41,520 bases of DNA from Bacteroidaceae bacterium (GTDB taxonomy: Bacteria > Bacteroidota > Bacteroidia > Bacteroidales > Bacteroidaceae), in the NCBI GenBank assembly GCA_017447625.1, contig JAFSNB010000005.1, positions 1 through 41,520 on the forward strand, given 5' to 3'. The position numbers were made by a program, and so were the translations under genes. Below, in pieces: positions 15,356 through 22,623 of this stretch. The first letter of the stretch is position 1; each line of letters starts with the position of its first letter. The notes below the pieces were generated by a model. That model was not told the DNA's origin. It ran no database searches and saw only the letters and a program-made list of their open reading frames with translations.

Positions 15356-16378
15356 TCGGATCCATTCTTGGATGGCAGCGATGAGGGCGTTGTTCTCTTC
15401 TGGTGTCTGCACTGCGATGCGGAAGAAGGAGGCGTCGAGCCCCTCGAAGTTAGAGGCATCGCGGATAAGGATGCCGCGCTCTGTGGCAAGCCATTCTTTA
15501 AGAGCGGAGGCGCGACCTATGCGCAAGCGACAGAGGAGAATGTGGGTGTCTGATGGCCACGGCTCGATGACGCCAGTCTTTGAGAGTTCAGCGGCTACTC
15601 GTTCGCGCTCATGAAGCAGGTCTGCAAGTGGGAGGACGTAATCAGTCTTATGTCGGAGCAGATATATGCCCGCGGCTTGTGAGATGCTGCCGACGGTCCA
15701 CGGCATACGCTGCCGACGCAGAAGCTCGGATAGCGTTTGGTTTGCTGTGATATATCCCAGACGAAGGCCAGGCACCGCAAATTCTTTTGTCATGGAGTGA
15801 AGCATTATGATATTGGGCAGGGCTGCGGCTTCTTTTGGGGAAATAAGAGGGTGCTGAGTGAAGGGGGCGTAAGAGGCATCTATAACGAATAACGTGTGCG
15901 GGTGAATCTCGGTGAAATGGCGCATTTCGGATTCAGGAACGACTGTGCCAGTAGGGTTGTTGGGGTTGCAAAGCCAAAGAAGAGGCCCAACCCCGGATGG
16001 TCCATCACTGGCGGGGATGTCTTTGAGAGAGTAAATTGCTTTTACGCGGTGTTCGTGTGTGCGGCAGGCATCGGCATACTCGGAGAAAGTGGGTTGAAGA
16101 ATGTAGGATGTGGAGCGACGGAAGACCTGTGCCACGAGATAGATGGCTTCTGTGGCTCCTGCGGTGGCAATTACCTCTGAAGGGGAGAGGCTGAGGTCGG
16201 CAGCTAAGGCTGCTTCCAGGCGTTCGGGTGAGGGCTCCGGGTAATTAGCCACAGAGGGCAGGACCTCTGCGAGATGGGCATAGAGGCCATCGTGGCAGAA
16301 GTGGCTGTAAATGTTGCTGCTGAAATTGAGGCGGATGTCCGTGTAAGCGTGGATGTCGTCTCCGTGGCCGTTAATCAT
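15353..16378 (-). CDS. cobD: L-threonine-O-3-phosphate decarboxylase CobD
   Basis: This PLP enzyme of the aminotransferase class I/II fold makes (R)-1-aminopropan-2-ol phosphate for CbiB. The 341-residue sequence begins with HGDDIHAY and LNFSSNI, as in the family, has NPNNPTG for cofactor binding, DASYAPF in the sheet, and the Schiff-base lysine in HSMTKEFAVPGLRLGY. The conserved C-terminal arginine segment FFRIAVQTPEEN is present. Its start overlaps the end of cobQ by 8 bp, indicating translational coupling, and cbiB follows, so substrate maker and user are neighbours. Histidinol-phosphate aminotransferases are the closest alternative, but the context and the HGDD start favour CobD. Confidence 0.92.
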   Translation of the reverse strand: MINGHGDDIHAYTDIRLNFSSNIYSHFCHDGLYAHLAEVLPSVANYPEPSPERLEAALAADLSLSPSEVIATAGATEAIYLVAQVFRRSTSYILQPTFSEYADACRTHEHRVKAIYSLKDIPASDGPSGVGPLLWLCNPNNPTGTVVPESEMRHFTEIHPHTLFVIDASYAPFTQHPLISPKEAAALPNIIMLHSMTKEFAVPGLRLGYITANQTLSELLRRQRMPWTVGSISQAAGIYLLRHKTDYVLPLADLLHERERVAAELSKTGVIEPWPSDTHILLCRLRIGRASALKEWLATERGILIRDASNFEGLDASFFRIAVQTPEENNALIAAIQEWIR

Positions 16379-17927
16379 GTGTGAGTATTTTATATAGTTT
16401 CTGGATGTCTATGTGCTTGCGGATATGGGCTGCCAGGCGGTCATATTGCTCCTCCTTGAAGGCGGAGGCTGAACTCGGCGGCAAAACCGCCGAGCACACT
16501 GCCCCCTGAGGGGCGGCTGCATATGGGGTGAAAGCAGATGAGGCGGTTGCAGAAGCTGGAACAGCAGATGAGGCGGCTTTGAGGAGGGATTCGATGACGG
16601 GTGGGTTGTCGAGGAAGCCGTGGATGTAGGTGCCGAGGCAGCGGGGAGCGCGGGTGAAGTGTGAAGAGGGGTCGCAAGTTGTGTGCCCAGATGTTTGGGA
16701 AGGGGCAGCCGCAATGTCGTTAGTGCTTATGCCTTGATGGATTTCGTAGCCCTGACAGGTATAGCCTTCCCAGTCGAAGGTGACTTGACGGGTGGTCTTG
16801 GAGGCTGTCATAACGGTATTTATGGGCAGGAGACCGAGACCTGGCAGAGAGGGTATATCGCCCTCAATGCCGTCTGGGTCGCTGACGGTTTGCCCGAGCA
16901 TCTGATAGCCTCCGCAGATGCCTACGACTATGCGCCCGTTGCGGTGAGCGCGGATTATGGCCTGAGCACATCCGTTACGACGCAGTTCAAGCAGGTCGTC
17001 AAGAGTGGCTTTGGTGCCAGGAAGTATTATAATGTCCGCCCGCTCAATGTCGGTGGTGTTGTTTGTGTAGAAGAGGTTCACGCGCGGGTCGCGCTCCAGA
17101 GTGCCGAAGTCGGTGAAGTTGCTGATATGTCGCAGCAACACTACGGCCACATTCACTTTCCCCTCTGCCAGTTCACGACGTTTACGCTCGAGACTGACGC
17201 TATCCTCCTCCTCGATGACTATGTCTGTGAACATAGGCACGACACCCAACACTGGCACGCCACACACCTCTTCCAACATCTTCCGCCCCTCTTCGAAGAG
17301 ACGGATATCGCCACGGAACTTATTGACTATTATTCCTTTTATGCGACTGCGATCCTCGGGCTGCTGAAGCATTATGCTGCCATAGCAGGAGGCGAAGACG
17401 CCGCCTCTGTCTATATCAGCAACGAGGAGGACGTCAGCATCAGCGTGTCGGGCCATCGGCATATTCACCAAGTCGCTCTCCCGCAGGTTTATCTCTGCTA
17501 TGCTGCCCGCTCCCTCCATCACGATAGGGTTATATCGGGCAGCGAGGCGGTCAAAGGCAGCACATACTTCGCTACGCAGTTCCTCACGCCCTTCTTTTCT
17601 GAAATAGTCGTATGCTGAGCGGTTTCCTATGGGCTTTCCGTTGAGTACCACTTGAGTTGTATGTTCGGAGTTGGGCTTCAGGAGCAGCGGGTTCATGTCC
17701 GTATGCGGATCCAGACCACAGGCTTCGGCCTGCACCGCCTGGGCACGCCCAATTTCTCGTCCGTCGGGTGTGGCGAAAGAGTTGAGTGCCATGTTCTGCG
17801 CTTTGAACGGAGCTGGGTGAAATCCGTCTTGCAGAAAAATGCGGCAGAGAGCCGTGGCAATGACGCTCTTGCCTACGTCGCTGCCTGTGCCGGCAAGCAT
17901 TATGGGGTGAAGATATTTAGAATTCAT
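16371..17927 (-). CDS. cobQ: Cobyric acid synthase CbiP/CobQ
   Basis: The enzyme amidates four side chains of adenosylcobyrinic acid diamide using glutamine and ATP. The N-terminal synthetase half has the P-loop-like GTGSDVGKS and PFKAQNMALNS. The C-terminal class I amidotransferase half has the nucleophile in GICGGYQMLG and a conserved His in YEIHQG. Length is 518 residues, slightly above the usual 480-500, because an Ala/Ser/Pro-rich insertion near the C-terminus is encoded by the composite hairpin element (16474-16514). The assigned start ATG (17925-17927) lies in a heptamer array that also provides the cbiA stop; MLAGTGSDVGKS nine residues later is an alternative start. The end overlaps cobD by 8 bp. 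Confidence 0.94.
   Translation of the reverse strand: MNSKYLHPIMLAGTGSDVGKSVIATALCRIFLQDGFHPAPFKAQNMALNSFATPDGREIGRAQAVQAEACGLDPHTDMNPLLLKPNSEHTTQVVLNGKPIGNRSAYDYFRKEGREELRSEVCAAFDRLAARYNPIVMEGAGSIAEINLRESDLVNMPMARHADADVLLVADIDRGGVFASCYGSIMLQQPEDRSRIKGIIVNKFRGDIRLFEEGRKMLEEVCGVPVLGVVPMFTDIVIEEEDSVSLERKRRELAEGKVNVAVVLLRHISNFTDFGTLERDPRVNLFYTNNTTDIERADIIILPGTKATLDDLLELRRNGCAQAIIRAHRNGRIVVGICGGYQMLGQTVSDPDGIEGDIPSLPGLGLLPINTVMTASKTTRQVTFDWEGYTCQGYEIHQGISTNDIAAAPSQTSGHTTCDPSSHFTRAPRCLGTYIHGFLDNPPVIESLLKAASSAVPASATASSAFTPYAAAPQGAVCSAVLPPSSASAFKEEQYDRLAAHIRKHIDIQKLYKILTHD
16474..16514. repeat. Composite hairpin element, copy 3 (within cobQ)
   Basis: On the minus strand: GCCCCTCAGGGGGC hairpin, then AGTGTGCT, then a stem CGGCGG/CCGCCG with loop TTTTG and a trailing AG. 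Same architecture as in metA but read in another frame (GAVCSAVLPPSS). Confidence 0.85.
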
Positions 17928-17969
17928 AATTCATAATGCATAATTCACATTCTCCATTTTACATTTTAG
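17921..17969. repeat. Seven-unit heptamer array spanning the cbiA stop and cobQ start
   Basis: Seven consecutive in-phase 7-bp units (AATTCAT, AATTCAT, AATGCAT, AATTCAC, ATTCTCC, ATTTTAC, ATTTTAG) span this interval. The minus-strand array supplies the last residues and the stop codon of cbiA and the ATG of cobQ. Two otherwise separate unit families meet here in phase. Confidence 0.9.
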
Positions 17970-18530
17970 CGACCACAGGTCGTAAAGGTGGGTGTAGCTG
18001 GCAAAAACGTTCTTGTATCTCAGAATGGGAGTGTTTACGGGCTCGTTCTTGGCGTTATAGACTTGCGCGATGCTTTCGGGGGCGGAACCGAGGAATTGAG
18101 TGTAGTGGAACTCGTGACCGCGGTATTCCTTGCCGTCAAGTATAAAACGACGGTAGCCGAGTGAGAGCTTGCGGTCGGCCTTCCGTGCGGTGATGGTATA
18201 TGGCAGTACGCCACACATCGGATATTCGCCATCATCGGTGAGGATGCTTTTACACAGATATATCAAACCGCCACACTCTGCCACGATTCTTCCGTCATGT
18301 TCAGCAAATTCTTTTATAGCCTTACGGCAGGCCTCGTTTCTCACCAGTACATCCAAGTGCTTTTCCGGATATCCGCCAGGCAGATAAAGCAAGTCAATAC
18401 CGTCAAAGCACGGTACTTCATTCTCCGGATCGAAGAAGCTGACGTTGCCCAATCGGTCTATCGTCTCCTGATAGATAAAGGAAAACGACTCGTTGTTCCT
18501 TGCTATTAAAGTTTTAGAAGCTCTTCCCAT
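17931..18530 (-). CDS. cbiA: Cobyrinic acid a,c-diamide synthase CbiA, C-terminal (amidotransferase) part in a separate frame
   Basis: This 199-residue frame is the class I amidotransferase half of CbiA, which supplies ammonia from glutamine for the a and c amides. It has the nucleophile in VAECGGLIYL, LLYLPGGYPE and the conserved histidine segment GHEFHYTQF. The N-terminal half is encoded just upstream in another frame and the two overlap by 25 bases. The expected family sequence (I-A-R-x-E-x-F-x-F-x-Y) appears here as LIARNNESFSFIY, and the preceding residues (MGRASK) look like out-of-frame reading of the N-terminal half. Either the ATG at 18530 makes a separate subunit, or a -1 shift joins the halves, or the gene is disrupted. 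The last residues (LKCKMENVNYAL) are encoded by the heptamer array. Confidence 0.85.
   Translation of the reverse strand: MGRASKTLIARNNESFSFIYQETIDRLGNVSFFDPENEVPCFDGIDLLYLPGGYPEKHLDVLVRNEACRKAIKEFAEHDGRIVAECGGLIYLCKSILTDDGEYPMCGVLPYTITARKADRKLSLGYRRFILDGKEYRGHEFHYTQFLGSAPESIAQVYNAKNEPVNTPILRYKNVFASYTHLYDLWSLKCKMENVNYAL
18506..18516 (-). other. cbiA: Putative -1 frameshift point in cbiA
   Basis: The minus strand reads CTA AAA CTT TAA. An AAA-decoding tRNA can re-pair one base back (A-AAA), and the frame-0 stop follows one codon later. Whether this is programmed slippage, a true mutation or a sequencing error cannot be told from one sequence. Confidence 0.4.
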
Positions 18531-19156
18531 TGTATATTTTCTTCTATCAGGTTTAACAGTTGCTCTGGCACGACAATCTCAGAGAAATCAAGCCCCAAAT
18601 AACGGGACCCCTGTTCCAAGTCAGTGCTTTTTGGCAGATAGCCGAAGCATCGTATATGCAGGTCGTCACATACCTGTCGGAGCATATCGAAGTGTCTCGC
18701 TGAGCCTACCTTATTGAATATGACGCCTGCTATGTTCACGTCTGCCCGGAAATGGATGAAACCGGAGAGCAGAGCCGCCATCGAATAGGCTGCACTCTTC
18801 GCATCTACAACGAGCACCACGGGGATATTCAGCACACGTGCGATCTCTGCCGCAGAACCGCGGTCGCGGTCGTAGCCGTCGAAAAGACCCATCATCCCTT
18901 CCACGACGCATACATCTGCATCGGCACCGTAATGCTCGAAAAGTTCGCGCACATGTTCAGGAGTTGCCATGAATGTGTCGAGGTTAATGCTTGGTCGTCC
19001 GCACACGGCGCTGTGGAATTTGGTATCGATATAGTCAGGCCCACACTTGAACGGCTGTACACGCAGGCCGTGGTGACGCATCGTCTGCATCAGCCCGAGT
19101 GTTATGGTGGTTTTGCCGCATCCCGAAGAGGGCGCTCCTATGAGGAACTTATTCAT
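18506..19156 (-). CDS. cbiA: Cobyrinic acid a,c-diamide synthase CbiA, N-terminal (ATP-binding) part
   Basis: The 216-residue frame has the CbiA/DethioB-like ATPase fold: P-loop GAPSSGCGKTT, PFKCGPDYID, VVEGMMGLFDG and the linker GVIFNKVGSARH. It normally continues directly into the amidotransferase domain (about 400-460 residues in all). Here the frame stops with TAA at 18506-18508 after EELLKL. A -1 shift on the AAAA run at 18512-18515 would give EELLKTLIARNNESF, exactly the expected junction. The gene follows cobS after a short heptamer-like AT-rich stretch. Both halves look otherwise undamaged. Confidence 0.87.
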   Translation of the reverse strand: MNKFLIGAPSSGCGKTTITLGLMQTMRHHGLRVQPFKCGPDYIDTKFHSAVCGRPSINLDTFMATPEHVRELFEHYGADADVCVVEGMMGLFDGYDRDRGSAAEIARVLNIPVVLVVDAKSAAYSMAALLSGFIHFRADVNIAGVIFNKVGSARHFDMLRQVCDDLHIRCFGYLPKSTDLEQGSRYLGLDFSEIVVPEQLLNLIEENIQWEELLKL

Positions 19157-19170
19157 TATAAATTATGCAT

Positions 19171-19968
19171 TTATATAAGTAGGAACAGGTAGAATACAAG
19201 TTCTGTGAGAATAAACGTGGCACCGCAGCAGTCGCCCGTGTAACCTCCGATGCGACGGCGCATAAGTAGGAAGAGGGCGGCGGCAACGATGGCTGCAGGC
19301 AGCAAAGAGAGGGCGAAAGTTGATAATTGACAATTGACAGTTGACAGTTGACAGTTGACAATTGACAATTGACAAAGATATATGAATAGGCAGGCTGGCG
19401 CTAAGCCAAGGATGAGGCTGAGAAAGCGCTCTCCCCAAGGCGTGCGCTCATATATGAGGAGGTTCTTAGCCTCAGACTCCGGTCTTGCGTAGGGCAGGAA
19501 ATAAATTATTGTGGAACTAATCCATTTGCAGGCGGAGTCGGCCACGATGAAGACGAGAGGCGAAAGGCCGTATTCCAACAGATGGGTTAGGATGGCAAAG
19601 AGCAACAGATAATAAATAACGAGTCCCAGCACGCCGTAGGTACCGATATGCGAGTCCTTCATTATGGCCAGAGTCCGTTCGCGTGAAGTACCGCCGCCGA
19701 AACCGTCGCAGAAGTCGGCAAAGCCGTCTTCGTGAAGTGCTCCTGTAAGCAGCACCCTGCTGGCAAGCGCTAGTATCACGCTCACCGAAGGCGGCAGACC
19801 AATTGCCATTGCTCCCCAGCACACAACTGCCATAACGCCTCCCGTGAGCCACCCGGCAAGCGGCCACAGAGGCACCACTCTCTCGAAATACCCCTTCTCC
19901 ACCGTAACTAAACGCCACAGGGGGATACGGGTGAAGAACATTATGGAGGCAAGGATTCGCTTAAGCAT
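19171..19968 (-). CDS. cobS: Adenosylcobinamide-GDP ribazoletransferase (cobalamin synthase) CobS
   Basis: This integral membrane enzyme joins adenosylcobinamide-GDP with alpha-ribazole (phosphate), the last step of cobalamin assembly. The 265-residue sequence has the family start (FFTRIPLWR), the metal-binding GALHEDGFADFCDGFGGG, DSHIGTYGVLGL and the C-terminal GGYTGDCCGATFILTEL. There are about six membrane segments. Between two C-terminal helices lies a heptamer-encoded insertion (CQLSIVNCQLSTVNCQLST). The start ATG is the last unit of the heptamer array after cobT. Confidence 0.94.
   Translation of the reverse strand: MLKRILASIMFFTRIPLWRLVTVEKGYFERVVPLWPLAGWLTGGVMAVVCWGAMAIGLPPSVSVILALASRVLLTGALHEDGFADFCDGFGGGTSRERTLAIMKDSHIGTYGVLGLVIYYLLLFAILTHLLEYGLSPLVFIVADSACKWISSTIIYFLPYARPESEAKNLLIYERTPWGERFLSLILGLAPACLFIYLCQLSIVNCQLSTVNCQLSTFALSLLPAAIVAAALFLLMRRRIGGYTGDCCGATFILTELVFYLFLLI
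19320..19375. repeat. Eight-unit heptamer array inside cobS (TGACAGT/TGACAAT)
   Basis: Eight 7-bp units (TGATAAT, TGACAAT, three TGACAGT, two TGACAAT and a final partial TGACAA) lie inside the cobS frame. Three units make seven codons, which shows as the repeated VNCQLST peptide. A change of one or two units would shift the frame upstream of GGYTGDCCGA. Confidence 0.92.
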
Positions 19969-19993
19969 TATGAATTATGAATTGTGAATTATG
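19966..19993. repeat. Heptamer array between cobT and cobS (AATTATG)
   Basis: Four 7-bp units (CATTATG, AATTATG, AATTGTG, AATTATG) occupy the whole cobT-cobS gap; the first contributes the ATG of cobS. Confidence 0.85.
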
Positions 19994-19994
19994 C

Positions 19995-21041
19995 TTAGAA
20001 GTATTTGGTTATCTCAGCGTGGCTGAAATTGTCCATCTCGTTTAGCATGGCAACCGCCGACTGAACAATCGGATAGGCTACTAAAGCGCCCGTGCCTTCG
20101 CCTAAGCGGAGACCGAGATTGAGAAGTGGATTTGCGCCCATTTTATCGAGCATTAGACGGTGGCCACCCTCGTCACCGCAGTGGCCATAGACGGCATAGT
20201 CAGTCACGGCTTTGTCAATCTTTGAGGCTGCCAGCATACAGGCTGTCATGATGAAGCCATCAACGAGGATAACAAGTCGCCTTTCAGCTGCCCGCAGCAT
20301 ACCTCCTATTGCTGCAGCCATCTCGAAGCCAACGAAATAGCGGATTGTGGCAGAGGCGTCTTCGGTGCAGTTCGAAGGCGTGAAACCGCTATTTTCAACT
20401 GCGCGGCACAGGACACCCAGCTTATGTCGCACGCCCTCGCTGTTGAGGCCGCTGCCACACCCTACGCATTGCTTCAGAGGTATATTCTCGAACAGATGCA
20501 TCAGTATGCTAGACGGCGATGTATTCCCGATTCCCATTTCGCCAAAACAGATAATGTTACAGCCTTCATTGGCGCAGGCATCCACTTGTTCCGCACCTAC
20601 TTCCAAAGCCTTCAGCCACTCAGCTTCGCTCATAGCCGGCTCGTATAGGAAGTTGCGGGTGCCATGGGCCACCTTGCGGTCTATGATATGCGGATAAGCC
20701 CCGTGGTCAAAATCGTAATCCACCCCCACATCAACAATACGGAGGTTGAATCCGTGTTGGCGGCAGAATACATTAACTCCGCCTCCGCCGCGATCGTAGT
20801 TCTTCATCTGCTGCCATGTCACCTCACGCGGTGACAGCGACACGCCCTCACGCTCAATGCCGTGATCTCCTCCGAAAAGGATATGGCAGGGGTGGCTCAG
20901 TTTCGGGCTTAGTGTCTGCTGGATAAGAGCCACCTGAAGGGCGAGACTCTCCAGACGGCCCAATGACCCTTTGGGCTTGTTCAGGTTGTCAATCTTTTCC
21001 TGAATAGATGGGATAAGAGTTTTATCTGTGGGTGTTATCAT
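19995..21041 (-). CDS. cobT: Nicotinate-nucleotide:dimethylbenzimidazole phosphoribosyltransferase CobT
   Basis: The cytoplasmic enzyme activates the lower base to alpha-ribazole phosphate for CobS. At 348 residues it has normal length and the family landmarks KPKGSLGRLE, FGGDHGIEREGVS, GEMGIGNTSPSS and the catalytic glutamate in LRLGEGTGA. The start ATG is one base after the cobU stop, indicating translational coupling. The enzyme family accepts different bases; which lower ligand this organism uses is not visible here. Confidence 0.96.
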   Translation of the reverse strand: MITPTDKTLIPSIQEKIDNLNKPKGSLGRLESLALQVALIQQTLSPKLSHPCHILFGGDHGIEREGVSLSPREVTWQQMKNYDRGGGGVNVFCRQHGFNLRIVDVGVDYDFDHGAYPHIIDRKVAHGTRNFLYEPAMSEAEWLKALEVGAEQVDACANEGCNIICFGEMGIGNTSPSSILMHLFENIPLKQCVGCGSGLNSEGVRHKLGVLCRAVENSGFTPSNCTEDASATIRYFVGFEMAAAIGGMLRAAERRLVILVDGFIMTACMLAASKIDKAVTDYAVYGHCGDEGGHRLMLDKMGANPLLNLGLRLGEGTGALVAYPIVQSAVAMLNEMDNFSHAEITKYF

Positions 21042-21042
21042 A

Positions 21043-21543
21043 TCACTTTATGGTTACGGGAATTCCGGAAATTAAGAGTGTTACTGTGTCGGCTATGGCT
21101 GCGACTTTCTGGTTGAACGAACCGAGCTGATCGGTAAAGCGCCGTTGCCCTGCGTTGCCGCTAATTCCTCCTAAGCCTATTTCGCTGGTAACGAAGATGA
21201 AGGTGGCGTTTTGTTCGATGAAACGGTCAAATTCTTCCTCTAACCTGTCGATAGCTGTGTTGATGTCTTCGGCAAAGAAATTGGTCAACCACAGCGTGCA
21301 GCAGTCTATCAGCACCACGCGCCCGTTCACATCGTGGCGGCTAAGATATTTCTCTTCTTCTATGTTTGTCCATTCGGGGCCGCGCCGCTCTTGATGGGTG
21401 CGAACCCGCTTGGCGAATTCAGCGTCCCAGATGTGTGCGGTGGCAATATAAACGGGGTTCTTTGCGAGCGACATGGCGAGCCGCTCGGCGTATGCGCTCT
21501 TGCCAGAGCGTTGTCCTCCAGTTATAAGAATTATTCGTCTCAC
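21043..21543 (-). CDS. cobU: Adenosylcobinamide kinase / guanylyltransferase CobU
   Basis: The bifunctional enzyme phosphorylates adenosylcobinamide and transfers GMP from GTP. The 166-residue protein has the P-loop ITGGQRSGKSAYAE, the guanylylated-histidine region ATAHIWDAEFAKRVRTHQERR, and VTSEIGLGGI, all typical of CobU. The first possible start is GTG at 21543, preceded by an octamer array rather than a ribosome-binding site. It is coupled to cobT by a 1-base gap. Confidence 0.94.
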   Translation of the reverse strand: MRRIILITGGQRSGKSAYAERLAMSLAKNPVYIATAHIWDAEFAKRVRTHQERRGPEWTNIEEEKYLSRHDVNGRVVLIDCCTLWLTNFFAEDINTAIDRLEEEFDRFIEQNATFIFVTSEIGLGGISGNAGQRRFTDQLGSFNQKVAAIADTVTLLISGIPVTIK

Positions 21544-21550
21544 AAGGAAA

Positions 21551-21614
21551 AATCTTTAAATCGTCAAATCGTGAAATCGTCAAATCTTTAAATCCTTAAA
21601 TCGTCAAATTTATC
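21551..21614. repeat. Eight-unit octamer array between btuC and cobU
   Basis: Eight 8-bp units (AATCTTTA, AATCGTCA, AATCGTGA, AATCGTCA, AATCTTTA, AATCCTTA, AATCGTCA, AATTTATC) fill the gap; the last unit carries the btuC stop codon on the minus strand. Confidence 0.9.
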
Positions 21615-22623
21615 TGCGTCTGAGCAGCACCCATATTGCCACGGGTGCGCCAATGAGAGCCGTTACGGAGTTGATAGGCAATGCACCCTCGAAGCCTGGC
21701 ATACGGGCTATGAGGTTGCAGATGAGAGCCAACGATGCCCCTGCCAGAATAGTGGCAGGCAGAAGCAGACGGTGGTCTTCCGTGGCGAGCAAGCCGCGTG
21801 CGATGTGCGGCACAGCCAGGCCGAGGAACATTATTGGGCCGCAGTAGGCGGTGGCTACAGCTGTCAGAATACCTGCAGAAGTGATAATCATCATCCGGGC
21901 GCGGCGCACGTCAAGGCCGAGGTTGGTGGCGTACTGTTCTCCAAGCAATAGCATATTAAGAGGCTTGGCCAGGAGCAGCGTGCAGGGCAGCAGCACAGCC
22001 ATAAGCCCAACGAAAACATATACCTGACCGCCTGTGACACGGGCAAAGGAACCGAGTCCCCAAATCACAAACTGATGAACATCCTCCTCTGATGAGAGAT
22101 ATTTCAGCACACCAATGATGGCTGACGCGATATACCCGATGAGAACACCCACGATAAGCAGGGTGGCGTTGCCCTCAACCCTCTGTGAGAGCCAGACGAT
22201 AAGGGTCATCACGGACAGCGCACCGACAATGGCAGCCAGCGTGAGGGCTGTGTTTCCATATACGCCGAAGCCAGCCAGCAGCGCACCGCCGAGAGCTCCG
22301 TTGGCCAGAACCATAAGAGCTACGCCGAGACTGGCCGCGCTGCTTATACCTAAGACAGAAGGACCGGCCAAGGGGTTGTGGAACACCGTCTGCATCTGTA
22401 AGCCGGCAGCGGCAAGGCCAGCGCCGCAGAATATTGCGGTTAGGGTCTGAGGCAATCGTGTCTGAATGACTATAGCACGACCGATCTCGCTGCCTCCGTC
22501 GCCTCCGCATAGCAGGCTGACTACCTCGCCAAACGGTATCGCTACAGAGCCTACGGCGAGGTTGATAATAGTTAGTAACGGAATGCTCACAAGGAGCAGG
22601 ATTATTATGCTTGACTGTCGCAT
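21610..22623 (-). CDS. btuC: BtuC/FecCD-type ABC transporter permease
   Basis: The 337-residue inner-membrane protein has about ten helices and family landmarks: VFHNPLAGPSVLGISSAASLG, GNATLLIVGVLIGY, and near the C-terminus GPIMFLGLAVPHIAR with the cytoplasmic coupling region for the ATPase. The start overlaps cbiD by 19 bp. Placed among cobalamin genes it probably imports cobalamin or cobinamide together with the ATPase at 13421-14197 and the lipoprotein at 31650-32804. Iron-chelate import is the family's alternative function. Confidence 0.88.
   Translation of the reverse strand: MRQSSIIILLLVSIPLLTIINLAVGSVAIPFGEVVSLLCGGDGGSEIGRAIVIQTRLPQTLTAIFCGAGLAAAGLQMQTVFHNPLAGPSVLGISSAASLGVALMVLANGALGGALLAGFGVYGNTALTLAAIVGALSVMTLIVWLSQRVEGNATLLIVGVLIGYIASAIIGVLKYLSSEEDVHQFVIWGLGSFARVTGGQVYVFVGLMAVLLPCTLLLAKPLNMLLLGEQYATNLGLDVRRARMMIITSAGILTAVATAYCGPIMFLGLAVPHIARGLLATEDHRLLLPATILAGASLALICNLIARMPGFEGALPINSVTALIGAPVAIWVLLRRR

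Noticed and set aside
16683-17618. 311-codon + strand frame
   Set aside because: Antisense shadow of cobQ, which has all family motifs.
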